Shown here: in pieces, positions 1 to 7,456 of the stretch
How the letters are laid out: the number at the start of each line of letters is the position of its first letter
Numbering within the stretch: the stretch's first letter is position 1
Assembly: GCA_944393485.1 (NCBI GenBank)
Contig: CALYAJ010000012.1
Coordinates: forward strand, 1 to 42,733
DNA length: 42,733 nt
Source of the DNA: an uncultured Clostridia bacterium
GTDB taxonomy: Bacteria > Bacillota > Clostridia > TANB77 > CAG-508
Direction: 5' to 3'
Notes under the pieces: model-generated
What the model was told of the DNA's origin: nothing
Database searches by the model: none
The model's input: only the letters and a program-made list of their open reading frames with translations
Made by a program: the position numbers and the translations under genes

Positions 1-39
1 TTGTAATTCAAAAAATCGGAATAATATGAGAATCGGAAT

Positions 40-75
40 AATCTATATTATTCGGATATCCGAATAATATAGATT
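40..75. repeat. 36-bp perfect palindrome
   Basis: The two 18-base halves are exact reverse complements around the central GGATATCC (54-61). Just before it, the 12-mer AATCGGAATAAT occurs twice as a direct repeat (14-25 and 31-42). The right half runs into the first recognisable codons of the DUF1016 remnant, so the palindrome marks the break where the 5' part of that gene was lost. It could be an inversion or recombination scar, or a protein-binding site. Nothing in the sequence decides between these. Confidence 0.9.
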
Positions 76-392
76 TAGTTTTTTATAATTATATATTGAA
101 ATGTTTTGTTATAATAGATTTAAAACTTGGAGATTTGACACATCAAGACTTAGGACAAATGCAAATGTATGTAAATTATTATACAAGAGAGATGATGAAT
201 GAAGGGGATAATCCACCAATAGGAATTGTACTTTGTGCAGATAAAAGTGATCAGATTGTAAAATATACGTTACCTGAAGAAAATAATCAAATATTTGCAT
301 CAAAATATAAACTATATTTACCAACAGAAGAAGAATTTAAAAAAGAATTAAATTTAGATAATTATGTAAAAAAGGATGAGGATAAAAATTAA
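63..392 (+). pseudogene. 3' remnant of a DUF1016/YhcG-family PDDEXK nuclease gene
   Basis: The reading frame from about 63 (NNIDLVFYNYILKCFVIIDL, then THQDLGQMQMYVNYY, IGIVLCADKSD and ASKYKLYLPTEEE) matches the conserved C-terminal PDDEXK nuclease domain of DUF1016/YhcG proteins, which are usually about 330-370 residues. Only about 110 residues remain. The frame is closed by TAA at 39-41, and there is no ribosome binding site by the TTG at 96. Family-like residues continue upstream of that TTG, so TTG 96 is not a real start. In intact relatives this domain often sits with restriction or phage-defence genes. Here it is most likely a dead fragment. Confidence 0.8.
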
Positions 393-544
393 GAATAGTA
401 GACTAAATTTTTTCCTCCCTCGAAGATGCACAAAACAATTCGAAGAATGCAATGATGAGATTGAATAGATTAAGTGAAATTGGAATAATTAATTTTGTTA
501 GAAAACTAAACTAAACAAAACATTAAGCAATAGCAAAATCAAAA

Positions 545-601
<57 letters not shown>

Positions 602-626
602 ATAATATATGACCGAGGTGAAAAAT

Positions 627-1220
627 ATGCAAAAAGAATATAAGAGGATGAGCCATGAAGAATTTATAAATTATATAGATAAATTGAGTAATAATTTAGA
701 GAAATACATAAAAGAAAATAATTTAAAAATAGATTTTATTTGCCCAGTATTAAGAAGTGGGGCAATACCTGCTGTATATATTTCTAATAAGCTTAATATT
801 GTAAAATTTTTGCCTATGCAAGTAAAACATGTAAAATATAATAATGGTGAAAGCAAAACAGAGATGTTGTTGAATTCATTAGGTTCAATAAGTATTAAAA
901 AAAATGAGCCGGTTTTTTTAATAATAGAAGCATTACATAGTTCTGGGGAAAGTGCCAAAATATGTATTGATGCAATAAAAAATAAATATTCTAAAGCAAA
1001 AATTTTATATATTTGTTTGGCAAAAGCATTTAACAGTAGAAATTTTAGAGATATAACTATATATGAAGATAATGCAATATACTATAACAAAAATGGTGAA
1101 TATACTAAAGATGAATGCTTAAAATTGAATATAGAATATTATTCGCCACTATTTCCTTGGGAAAAATTAGAAAATGAATTAAATCATCCGGATGATTTAG
1201 AAGAAAATATATTTTTTTAA
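627..1220 (+). CDS. Phosphoribosyltransferase-fold protein with a degenerate PRPP loop
   Basis: A 197-residue protein. The layout matches type I phosphoribosyltransferases: an early strand-loop segment (ICPVLRSGAIPAVYISNKL) and then a hydrophobic strand with a Gly-containing loop (VFLIIEALHSSGESAK) followed by a helix. That second segment sits where active enzymes carry the PRPP motif (hydrophobic run, DD, then STGGT). Here the acidic pair is reduced to EA. The protein may therefore be a non-catalytic or divergent member. The start at 627 is preferred over ATG 609 because GAGGTG (615-620) lies 6 bases upstream of it. It has no obvious operon partner; its neighbours are a nuclease remnant and an unknown gene. 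I cannot name a substrate. Confidence 0.5.
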   Translation: MQKEYKRMSHEEFINYIDKLSNNLEKYIKENNLKIDFICPVLRSGAIPAVYISNKLNIVKFLPMQVKHVKYNNGESKTEMLLNSLGSISIKKNEPVFLIIEALHSSGESAKICIDAIKNKYSKAKILYICLAKAFNSRNFRDITIYEDNAIYYNKNGEYTKDECLKLNIEYYSPLFPWEKLENELNHPDDLEENIFF

Positions 1221-1232
1221 TAATAAGTTGTA

Positions 1233-1261
1233 TTGTATATTTAATATTGTAGTGATATAAT
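1233..1261 (+). promoter_or_regulatory. Sigma-A-like promoter for the 1331 gene
   Basis: TTGTAT (1233-1238) and TATAAT (1256-1261) are separated by 17 bases. The -10 matches consensus fully and the -35 partly. It lies about 70 bases before the 1331 start codon. Confidence 0.55.
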
Positions 1262-1330
1262 CAAATGAACGAAATGTTGAAATAACGAAGAAAGGAGAGT
1301 TGAGCATTGCTCACTCAAAGGTAAAGAACA

Positions 1331-1756
1331 ATGAAAGTTTTTGTACGGGCTAATAATGATGTAGAAGATTTTGGAGTCAAAGGCAAAAACAAAAAACGTG
1401 GCAATCCATTAACATTAAAAGAAAACCATGAATATATGGTAAAAGAATTTGCTCACGATATTTATGGCACGTATTATAAATTGTCGGGAAAGCAATTACC
1501 TTTTAGTACACAGTGTTTTTTTATTTCTGATATTGGCGGTGATGCGATATATGTACAGGTAAATGTATATGAAATAGTTGAGCTGAATCCAAAAAAAATT
1601 CCAAAAGCCACATTAAATCCGGCCAAAGATTTGGAGTTACGTCATTACTATAAAGTGCAAAGAGCATTTCCAGATATTCGCGGATGGATGTTTGAATTAG
1701 AGGGATTTGAAGAACCGGTGCTTCAGAAATACATGGATGTATCACGTGTAAGCTAA
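1331..1756 (+). CDS. Hypothetical protein, 141 aa
   Basis: I do not recognise this family. The protein is soluble, with no membrane segment or signal peptide, and is fairly basic and aromatic-rich (for example HDIYGTYYKLSG and FPDIRGWMFELEGFEEP). Its G+C is visibly higher than in the flanking genes, suggesting separate origin. AAAGG (1317-1321) lies upstream of ATG 1331. A stronger site, AAGGAGAG, lies further up at about 1292-1299 and is followed by a small inverted repeat, GAGC-att-GCTC, before the start. The gene has its own promoter at 1233 and its own strong terminator at 1804, so it is a single-gene unit. Confidence 0.7.
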   Translation: MKVFVRANNDVEDFGVKGKNKKRGNPLTLKENHEYMVKEFAHDIYGTYYKLSGKQLPFSTQCFFISDIGGDAIYVQVNVYEIVELNPKKIPKATLNPAKDLELRHYYKVQRAFPDIRGWMFELEGFEEPVLQKYMDVSRVS

Positions 1757-1803
1757 CAGCAGAACTTGTATTTTTGTTTGTTAGGAATAATTAAAAGTAA
1801 AAG

Positions 1804-1829
1804 AAGCTGGCAGAAATGCCAGCTTTTTT
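1804..1829 (+). terminator. Rho-independent terminator
   Basis: AAGCTGGCA (1804-1812), loop GAAA, then TGCCAGCTT (1817-1825) running into a T tract. It is a textbook intrinsic terminator 48 bases after the 1331-1756 gene. Confidence 0.93.
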
Positions 1830-1840
1830 CATACAAATAT

Positions 1841-1866
1841 GGATTTTAGGATCGTCCCTAAATTCC
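1841..1866. repeat. Dispersed palindromic repeat, copy A
   Basis: GGATTTTAGG, then ATCGT, then CCCTAAATTCC forms an imperfect hairpin sharing the TTTAGG...CCTAAA core of the other copies. It lies between the terminator and the Zn-ribbon gene. Confidence 0.75.
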
Positions 1867-1921
1867 TATTGAATTATACTAAAATTATTAGTAAAATTAT
1901 CTTATAAAAGGAGTGATTAAT

Positions 1922-2125
1922 ATGGCAAATTGGAAATGCCCAAAATGTGGAAATGAAGAATTTGATAAAGACCAATTTCAAGCAACAGGAGGAAACTTTG
2001 CAAAAATATTTGATGTACAAAACAAAAAATTTATAACAGTATCATGTACTAAATGTGGCTATACAGAATTATATAGACAAGATACATCAACTGGAATGAA
2101 TGTATTAGACTTTTTAATGAATTAA
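1922..2125 (+). CDS. Small Zn-ribbon protein (YpzJ/COG3478-like)
   Basis: A 67-residue protein with two CxxC knuckles, CPKCGNEEF near the N-terminus and CTKCGYTELY about 30 residues later, separated by a conserved GGNFAKIFDVQ-type stretch. This is the pattern of the zinc-ribbon nucleic-acid-binding-like family COG3478. ATG 1922 is chosen over GTG 1913 because AAAGGAGTG (1907-1915) is correctly spaced for it and contains the GTG. It is followed after 21 bases by a nitroreductase gene and may be co-transcribed with it. Function is unknown beyond probable zinc binding. Confidence 0.8.
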   Translation: MANWKCPKCGNEEFDKDQFQATGGNFAKIFDVQNKKFITVSCTKCGYTELYRQDTSTGMNVLDFLMN

Positions 2126-2146
2126 TTAAAAGAAAGAAGGATTTTA

Positions 2147-2665
2147 ATGAATGAAACTATCAAAAATTTGATTGAAAGAAGAAGTTGTAGAAACTACAAA
2201 AAAGAGCAAATAAAGACTGAAGAACTGAATCTTATTTTAGAGGCAGGAAAATATGCTCCATCAGGTATGGGAAGACAATCTCCTATTATTTTAGTTCTTC
2301 AAAATAAAGAAAAAATAGAAAAACTTTCAAAAATAAATGCTAAAATAATGGGAGTTGATAAAGATCCATTTTATGGTGCTCCAACAGTTTTAATAGTTTT
2401 AGCTGATAAAAACATAGGAACGTATAAAGAAGATGGAAGTTTAGTATTAGGAAATTTAATGAATGCAGCACATAGTTTAGGGCTTGGTTCTTGTTGGATA
2501 CATAGAGCAAAAGAAGAATTCGAAACAGAAGAAGGAAAGAAAATGCTAAAAGAATGGAATGTACCAGAAAACTATGTTGGAATAGGTCATTGTATTTTAG
2601 GCTATCCAGAAAAAGTTGGAGAAGCAAAACAACGCAAGGAAGATTATGTAAGATATATAGATTAA
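2147..2665 (+). CDS. Nitroreductase family protein
   Basis: A 172-residue FMN-dependent oxidoreductase of the NfsA/NfnB-like fold. The N-terminal RRSCRNYKKEQI motif with Arg and Ser contacts the flavin phosphate. APSGMGRQSP and the later NLMNAAHSLGLGSCWIHRA are the usual flavin and dimer-interface segments. GHCILGYPE closes the fold. Members reduce nitro compounds or quinones with NAD(P)H, but the natural substrate cannot be told here. It follows the Zn-ribbon gene closely and is ended by the hairpin at 2672. Confidence 0.9.
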   Translation: MNETIKNLIERRSCRNYKKEQIKTEELNLILEAGKYAPSGMGRQSPIILVLQNKEKIEKLSKINAKIMGVDKDPFYGAPTVLIVLADKNIGTYKEDGSLVLGNLMNAAHSLGLGSCWIHRAKEEFETEEGKKMLKEWNVPENYVGIGHCILGYPEKVGEAKQRKEDYVRYID

Positions 2666-2671
2666 AATATT

Positions 2672-2711
2672 AAGAATTACTTTATATAAAATTATAGAGT
2701 AATTCTTTTTT
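2672..2711 (+). terminator. Rho-independent terminator
   Basis: AAGAATTACT (2672-2681) pairs with AGTAATTCTT (2698-2707), followed by T-rich sequence. It directly follows the nitroreductase stop codon. Confidence 0.88.
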
Positions 2712-2761
2712 ATGTGATATATTAAAAGTGGAATTATAAAGAATTAATATAGGAGGCAAAC

Positions 2762-2965
2762 TTGGATAGATTAGAACGATTTGAAAAAGCATTGGATGAC
2801 ATTGTTACAGGATATAATGATTTAGGAAAAGAATTAGAAAAATTAAGAGAAGAAGGAAAAAGCAAAACTACAAAATTTAGAGAACTATTAGGAAAAAAAC
2901 TTGTATATAGTATGATAATTACTATTTTTAAAAGATATGATTTGATTGATAAAGATAAAATTTAA
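2762..2965 (+). CDS. Small hypothetical protein with TTG start
   Basis: A 67-residue charged protein. Residues 1-32 are heptad-like and probably helical (LERFEKALDDIVTGYNDLGK onward), and the C-terminal half is basic. The TTG start is supported by a full AGGAGG at 2751-2756 with 5-base spacing. The stop lies 10 bases before the start of the GNAT gene, whose ribosome binding site overlaps this gene's end, so the two are probably translated from one message. Family not recognised. Confidence 0.7.
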   Translation: MDRLERFEKALDDIVTGYNDLGKELEKLREEGKSKTTKFRELLGKKLVYSMIITIFKRYDLIDKDKI

Positions 2966-2975
2966 GGAGTTTCAT

Positions 2976-3494
2976 ATGGATAAAGTAGAAATAAAGGAAA
3001 TAACAATTGAAGATATTCCGGATTATGTAAAAGTAAATACTAGAGCATGGCAAGAAACATATAAAGGCTTAATAGAAGATAGAATTTTAGAAGATGTAGC
3101 AAATAATGTAGAAAACTCAATAAAAAGACAAATTGATAAATTTGAAGAAGATAAGAAAAATGGTGTAAAAAAATTTATTTTAAAAGTAAATAATGAACCA
3201 GTAGGAATGATGGCTGTAGGAAATGCTAGAAATAAAAACTATGAAGGAAAAGGAGAACTTCAAGCTTTATATTTATTAGATAAAGTAAAGAAAAAAGGAT
3301 ATGGAAAGATGCTTTTTAATAAGGCAGTGGAAATCTTAGATGCTCAAGGATTTAAAGATATGATTTTAGGTTGTTTAGTAAATAATCCATCAAATGAATT
3401 TTATAAACATATGAGAGGAAAACTAATTGATACTATAACTAGTAAAATTAAGGGATATGATTTTCAAGAAAATATATATTATTTTGAAATATAA
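2976..3494 (+). CDS. GNAT family N-acetyltransferase
   Basis: A 172-residue protein. IEDIPDYVKVNTRAWQETYKG is typical of the N-terminal part of GNAT enzymes, and VNNEPVGMMAVGNAR is the beta4 strand. LQALYLLDKVKKKGYGKMLF is motif A, with the acetyl-CoA pyrophosphate loop (K-K-K-G-Y-G-K). ATG 2976 is preferred over 2946 because TTAAGGAGTTTC precedes it. The substrate is unknown. It forms a tight pair with the upstream 67-residue gene. Confidence 0.88.
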   Translation: MDKVEIKEITIEDIPDYVKVNTRAWQETYKGLIEDRILEDVANNVENSIKRQIDKFEEDKKNGVKKFILKVNNEPVGMMAVGNARNKNYEGKGELQALYLLDKVKKKGYGKMLFNKAVEILDAQGFKDMILGCLVNNPSNEFYKHMRGKLIDTITSKIKGYDFQENIYYFEI

Positions 3495-3517
3495 ATGAAT
3501 AATTTGGGGATGGAGTA

Positions 3518-4285
3518 ATGAAAAAGAATCAAATAATAATAAATACAGAAAATTTAGATGAGATGTACAAATTGTACAAAAAATATAAACGAATTCGATA
3601 TAAAAATACAGAATTTATCTATGAAGGCAAAAATGAAGACGTAAAAGAAATAGTAAATGTTTTAAATAAAAAAACTAGAATGCAGAGATTAGCATATATA
3701 TTTGATAAATCTTGTGAAGAAATTGATAAAAAATTTGAAGGTAAAAATATATGTGGATTTGATTGTAATCAATGCATGGTTCAAAGAAAGGACAACTCAA
3801 AAGAAATAAATGGATGTTGCAGATTATGCAGGTTTCAAGGGGATAATGGTTGTAAGTCAAAAAACTTAACTTGTAAATTATTTTTCTGTGATGAGGTAAA
3901 ACAAAAATATGATGTAATAGAATTAAAAGATTTAAAACTAGTAAAATTACTTACAAGAAGACAAAGAACAATGCTAAAATTTGATTTTTTTTCTTCTAGA
4001 GAAGAAGTAATTATGGATTTATATATAGGTTTTGCAACAATAGCAGCATTTAGAGAAATATGTACTTTAATTAAGAATTCAATATTTTTAATGTTTAGAA
4101 ATAAATATGAGAGAAAAGCTAATAATTTTAAAATAAAGAATATAGTTTTTTTAGCAACAATATTTTTACTTCTATTTTTTGCAATAATTCATCCAATAAT
4201 GCCATTAGTTATAATTGGAATAGGCTTAATAGAAGATATTTTAATAAAATTGAACTTTAGGGACGGTCCTAAAAGTTCAAAATAG
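3518..4285 (+). CDS. Cys-rich protein with C-terminal membrane segment
   Basis: A 255-residue protein that I cannot assign to a named family. Residues about 78-125 hold a dense Cys cluster (CGFDCNQC, GCCRLC, GCKSKNLTCKLFFC), suggestive of bound zinc or another metal. Residues about 205-240 form one or two hydrophobic segments (IVFLATIFLLLFFAIIHPIM). The N-terminal 70 residues are basic. The last eleven codons before the stop are encoded by a dispersed palindromic repeat, so the natural C-terminus was probably changed by repeat insertion. A DUF3795-like Cys-rich relationship is possible but weak. Confidence 0.7.
   Translation: MKKNQIIINTENLDEMYKLYKKYKRIRYKNTEFIYEGKNEDVKEIVNVLNKKTRMQRLAYIFDKSCEEIDKKFEGKNICGFDCNQCMVQRKDNSKEINGCCRLCRFQGDNGCKSKNLTCKLFFCDEVKQKYDVIELKDLKLVKLLTRRQRTMLKFDFFSSREEVIMDLYIGFATIAAFREICTLIKNSIFLMFRNKYERKANNFKIKNIVFLATIFLLLFFAIIHPIMPLVIIGIGLIEDILIKLNFRDGPKSSK
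4250..4280. repeat. Dispersed palindromic repeat, copy B, inside a gene end
   Basis: TTGAACTTTAGGGAC (4250-4264) and GGTCCTAAAAGTTCAA (4265-4280) form a long near-perfect hairpin. It overlaps the 3' end of the Cys-rich gene and encodes its last residues (LNFRDGPKSS). It shares its arms TTGAACTTTA with copy C. Confidence 0.9.
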
Positions 4286-4344
4286 CTTAAAAAGATTGAT
4301 ATTACTTGAATAGGAACTTTTTAAAAAATATAAAAGGAGCGACT

Positions 4345-4806
4345 ATGCTAAAAATATATAATATTAAAGATAAAAAAGAATATATAAAAGAAGTTGCTAT
4401 ATTAACTCAAAATGAATGGGGAAAACAAAATTTAACAAAAATCGAATATGAAAATAAAATAAATAAGAAATGCGAAAAGATAATAAACAATTTAGATAAC
4501 AAGTATTATTGTAAATTAATACTTTTAAAAGATAATATTCTTATAGGTTTTATATCAATATTTGAACATGATTATGAAGAAAGAGAAGAACTTTTACCTT
4601 GGTATGCAACTATGCTTGTAAAAGAAAAATATAGAGGTAAAGGATATTCTAAAATTTTAAATGATGCAATTTTAGAAGAGGCTAAAAGAAGAAAGTTTAA
4701 GCGATTATATTTAAAAACAAAATTAAACAATTACTATGAAAAATTTGGTGCAAAATTTTTAGAAACATTAGAAAATGGAGAAAAAATATATTATTTTGAA
4801 ATATGA
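4345..4806 (+). CDS. GNAT family N-acetyltransferase
   Basis: A 153-residue protein. ILIGFISIFEHD is the strand before motif A, and MLVKEKYRGKGYSKILNDAI is motif A with the R-G-K-G-Y-S acetyl-CoA loop. RLYLKTKLNNYYEKFGAKF is the C-terminal beta-alpha element common in aminoglycoside-type and related GNATs. ATG 4345 is chosen over ATG 4306 because AAAAGGAGC (4332-4340) precedes it. The last residues (KIYYFEI) resemble those of the GNAT at 2976 (NIYYFEI), but the rest of the two proteins is not closely similar. Substrate unknown. Confidence 0.88.
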   Translation: MLKIYNIKDKKEYIKEVAILTQNEWGKQNLTKIEYENKINKKCEKIINNLDNKYYCKLILLKDNILIGFISIFEHDYEEREELLPWYATMLVKEKYRGKGYSKILNDAILEEAKRRKFKRLYLKTKLNNYYEKFGAKFLETLENGEKIYYFEI

Positions 4807-4862
4807 ATTTAGTGATATTTCTATAATTCAATCGAAAATATTCTATGTAAAAGAGGTAATAT

Positions 4863-5609
4863 ATGAACAAAAAAGAACTATTAAATAAAGCAGAAAAATT
4901 AATAAATTTATATAAAGAAGGTAAGATTGGAGGAGAAGTAATGCCAGAAGATGCAAATCCAGGATTAGAAAAATCTTCTTTAGAAAATTATTTATATTTT
5001 ACATTACCAATGACATTAAATTATCAAAGAAATTCCTATAAACTATGGGAAAGCGCCTTAAAAACATATAATAATAAAGAAACGAATTTTGTTTTTAATC
5101 CTAAAATATGTCTTAAAAAAACATTTGAAGAAGTTCAAAGTGCATTAACTAAATATAAAGTCGCTTTACAAAAACAAAAGCAAACAGAAATATGGCTAAA
5201 ATTATGCAATACATTTATAGAATTATTTGATGGTGATATACGAAAATTATTTGATTTATATGATAATAGAGTAGAAAAAATAAGAAAATATATTCAAGTT
5301 GAAAATAAAAAGAAATTTCCATATTTGTCTGGAACAAAGATATGCAACTATTGGTTATATGTAATTTATCAATATACTGATAGAAAATATAAAGACATGG
5401 AAAACTTAACTGTTGCACCAGATACACATGTATGTAAGGCAACATTAAAGTTAGGATTAATTACTGAAGAAGAATATAGTAAAAATAATGTTCAATTAAT
5501 TGTAATTGACAGATGGAAAAAATTATTAAATGGAACAAAATACAATCAAATAGATATTCATACTCCTTTATGGTTATGGAGTAGGAATGGATTTATTAAT
5601 AAATTATAA
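4863..5609 (+). CDS. Helix-hairpin-helix DNA-glycosylase-like protein
   Basis: A 248-residue mostly helical protein. Residues about 150-165 (KFPYLSGTKICNYWLYVIY) read like a helix-hairpin-helix, and about 30 residues later VAPDTHVCKA resembles the PVDTHV segment that carries the catalytic Asp of HhH-GPD base-excision glycosylases. The C-terminal IDIHTPLWLWSR adds a second His/Asp segment. Substrate and activity are inference; a divergent 8-oxoguanine-type or uncharacterised glycosylase would fit. There is no visible iron-sulfur motif. It has its own site, GAGGT, before ATG 4863 and is followed by repeat copy C. Confidence 0.45.
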   Translation: MNKKELLNKAEKLINLYKEGKIGGEVMPEDANPGLEKSSLENYLYFTLPMTLNYQRNSYKLWESALKTYNNKETNFVFNPKICLKKTFEEVQSALTKYKVALQKQKQTEIWLKLCNTFIELFDGDIRKLFDLYDNRVEKIRKYIQVENKKKFPYLSGTKICNYWLYVIYQYTDRKYKDMENLTVAPDTHVCKATLKLGLITEEEYSKNNVQLIVIDRWKKLLNGTKYNQIDIHTPLWLWSRNGFINKL

Positions 5610-5623
5610 TAGTAAACATAAAA

Positions 5624-5656
5624 TTTGAACTTTAGGGACGGAGCGTAAAGTTCAAA
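5624..5656. repeat. Dispersed palindromic repeat, copy C
   Basis: TTTGAACTTTA (5624-5634) and TAAAGTTCAAA (5646-5656) are perfect arms around GGGACGGAGCG. The loop keeps the GGGACGG core but the second half of the core has diverged, so the outer stem alone is preserved. Confidence 0.88.
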
Positions 5657-5759
5657 AATTACTGAAAAATTTGGCGGTAAAGGTCATGATGGCGCAGCTA
5701 GTAGTCCAATCCCTTTAGAAAAAAAAGATAAGCTAATTGATATTTTAATAAATATTTAA
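5649..5759 (+). pseudogene. 3' fragment of an unidentified gene
   Basis: Immediately after repeat copy C an open frame without a start codon reads TEKFGGKGHDGAASSPIPLE and then a helical tail ending in TAA at 5757-5759. The composition and the GGKGHDGAA run look like the end of a real protein. Nothing upstream of the repeat continues it. I infer that the repeat or a deletion removed the 5' part. I do not recognise the family. Confidence 0.45.
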
Positions 5760-5766
5760 AAAAGTA

Positions 5767-5797
5767 TTGACTTAAAGTTAACTCTAAGTGATATAAA
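5767..5797 (+). promoter_or_regulatory. MerR-type promoter with operator
   Basis: TTGACT (5767-5772) and TATAAA (5792-5797) are separated by 19 bases, the overlong spacer typical of promoters controlled by MerR-family activators. The spacer carries the near-perfect palindrome CTTAAAGTTAACTCTAAG (5771-5788), resembling operators described for AdhR-like MerR proteins. It probably mediates autoregulation of the downstream merR-type gene. Confidence 0.75.
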
Positions 5798-5830
5798 AAA
5801 TATGAAGCAAGCTTAAAAGGAAGTGATAAA

Positions 5831-6214
5831 GTGACAATAGCTGAAGTAAGCAAAAAATATGATTTGACTCCAGATACGATTAGATATTATGAAAAAGAAG
5901 GATTAATACCAAAGGTTCCAAGAACTAAAAATGGTATTAGAGATTTTGATGAAGAATCTTGCGGATGGATTGAATTTATTAAGTGTATGAGAAATGCAGG
6001 AATGGAAATCGAAATCTTGAAAAAATATGTAGATTTATTTAAAAAAGGGAAAAGCACAATTAAAGAAAGAAAATTATTATTAGAAGAACAAAGAACAAGA
6101 CTTTTAAAGAAACAACAAGATATAAATGCAACATTAGAAAGATTAGATTATAAAATTAAGTTATATCAAGAAATAGAAGCTGGAAAAAGAAAAGATTTTA
6201 TGGAAAAACCATAA
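5831..6214 (+). CDS. MerR family transcriptional regulator
   Basis: A 127-residue protein. The N-terminal winged helix is clear: MTIAEVSKKYDLTPDTIRYY followed by EKEGLIPKVPRTKNGIRDFD. The C-terminal half is a long dimerisation coiled coil (residues about 75-120). It lacks the Cys signature of metal sensors and resembles AdhR/BltR-type regulators of aldehyde or electrophile stress. GTG 5831 follows GGAAG. It precedes an aldo/keto reductase gene by 95 bases, a common target for such regulators. Confidence 0.92.
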   Translation: MTIAEVSKKYDLTPDTIRYYEKEGLIPKVPRTKNGIRDFDEESCGWIEFIKCMRNAGMEIEILKKYVDLFKKGKSTIKERKLLLEEQRTRLLKKQQDINATLERLDYKIKLYQEIEAGKRKDFMEKP

Positions 6215-6216
6215 AA

Positions 6217-6242
6217 TTGACACTTAAATATTTTAGTATAAT
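6217..6242 (+). promoter_or_regulatory. Possible promoter for the aldo/keto reductase gene
   Basis: TTGACA (6217-6222) is perfect and TATAAT (6237-6242) is perfect, but only 14 bases separate them. The alternative -10 TAATAT (6239-6244) gives 16. The spacer includes CTTAAATATTTTAG, partly like the MerR operator half CTTAAAG. It begins just after the merR stop codon. Confidence 0.45.
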
Positions 6243-6309
6243 ATTGTTTCCAAATATAAAACAATTAAAAGCACATGATGAAATAAATAATTTATAAGGA
6301 GGAATAAAT

Positions 6310-7428
6310 ATGGGATATTTAGGAGAAGATATTAAAAAATTAGGATTTGGATTAATGAGACTTCCACAAAAAGATGGAAAAATCGATGTTGAACAAACAA
6401 AAGTAATGGTAGACAAATTTTTAGATGCTGGTTTTACATATTTTGATACAGCTTGGGCTTATGCAGGAAGCGAAGATGCTATTAGACAAGCATTAGTAGA
6501 AAGATATCCAAGAGATAAATTTCAGCTTGCAACTAAAAATGCTGCATGGATAAATTGTAAAACAAGAGAAGAAGCAATAGCTCAATTTGATACTTCTTTA
6601 AAACAAACAGGTGCAGGATATTTTGATTTTTATTTATTACATAATTTAGGAGAATCTAGAACAAAGGCTTTTGATGATTTTGATATGTGGAGCTGGATTC
6701 AAGAAATGAAGGCTGAAGGAAAAATAAAACATATAGGATTTTCTTTCCATTCAACACCAGAAGAATTAGAAGAAATATTAAATAAACATCCAGAAATGGA
6801 ATTTGTACAACTTCAAATTAATTATGCAGATTGGGAAAATCCAGCAATTAAATCTAGAGAATGTTATGAAGTTGCAAGAAAACATGGTAAACCTGTAATA
6901 ATTATGGAACCAGTAAAAGGAGGAATGCTTGCAAATCCACCAGAGCAAGTTCAAAAAGTATTCAAAGAAGCTGATCCGAATGCATCTGTTGCATCATGGG
7001 CAATTAAATTTGCAGCAAGCTTAGATGGAGTTATTACAGTACTTTCTGGAATGAGTAATATAGAACAAATGGAAGATAATATATCATATATGAAAGATTT
7101 TACTAAATTATCTGATAAAGAAGAGGAAACAATAAATAAAGCACAAGAAGTATTAAAAAGTATTCCTTTAATACCATGTACAACATGTAATTATTGCGCA
7201 AAAGTATGTCCTATGAATATAGGAATTTCTGGATCATTTACAGCTATGAATTATCTAACATTATATAATGATATGGCAGCTGCTAAACATCAAGAAGAAT
7301 GGCTTGTTGGAGGACATGGATTAAAGAAAGCATCAGAATGTATTAAATGTGGTAGATGTGAACAAGCATGCCCACAACATATTCAAATAAGAAAAGAACT
7401 TGAAAAAGTTGCTGAAAAATTAAATTAA
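6310..7428 (+). CDS. Aldo/keto reductase with C-terminal 4Fe-4S domain
   Basis: A 372-residue protein. An aldo/keto reductase barrel spans residues 1-275, with catalytic residues in FDTAWAYAGSEDA (Asp, Tyr), LATKNAAW (Lys) and YLLHNL (His). GFSFHSTPEE and the later VITVLSGMSN are typical barrel segments. A ferredoxin-like tail holds two clusters, CTTCNYCAKVCPMNI and CIKCGRCEQACPQHI. Family members reduce carbonyls, and the cluster domain suggests electron input other than NADPH alone. ATAAGGAGG precedes ATG 6310. It lies between a MerR regulator and a DUF362 gene, and the three probably act in one stress or redox response. Confidence 0.95.
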   Translation: MGYLGEDIKKLGFGLMRLPQKDGKIDVEQTKVMVDKFLDAGFTYFDTAWAYAGSEDAIRQALVERYPRDKFQLATKNAAWINCKTREEAIAQFDTSLKQTGAGYFDFYLLHNLGESRTKAFDDFDMWSWIQEMKAEGKIKHIGFSFHSTPEELEEILNKHPEMEFVQLQINYADWENPAIKSRECYEVARKHGKPVIIMEPVKGGMLANPPEQVQKVFKEADPNASVASWAIKFAASLDGVITVLSGMSNIEQMEDNISYMKDFTKLSDKEEETINKAQEVLKSIPLIPCTTCNYCAKVCPMNIGISGSFTAMNYLTLYNDMAAAKHQEEWLVGGHGLKKASECIKCGRCEQACPQHIQIRKELEKVAEKLN

Positions 7429-7456
7429 TATAAATTATGTGAGATGAGATTATTTT

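Noticed and set aside
1300-1353. Possible 17-codon leader peptide starting TTG after AAGGAGAG
   Set aside because: Spacing between the ribosome binding site and TTG is too short, and the peptide has no regulatory-looking codons.
2946-2975. Longer start for the GNAT at 2976
   Set aside because: It would overlap the previous gene, and the ribosome binding site TAAGGAG lies inside the extension.
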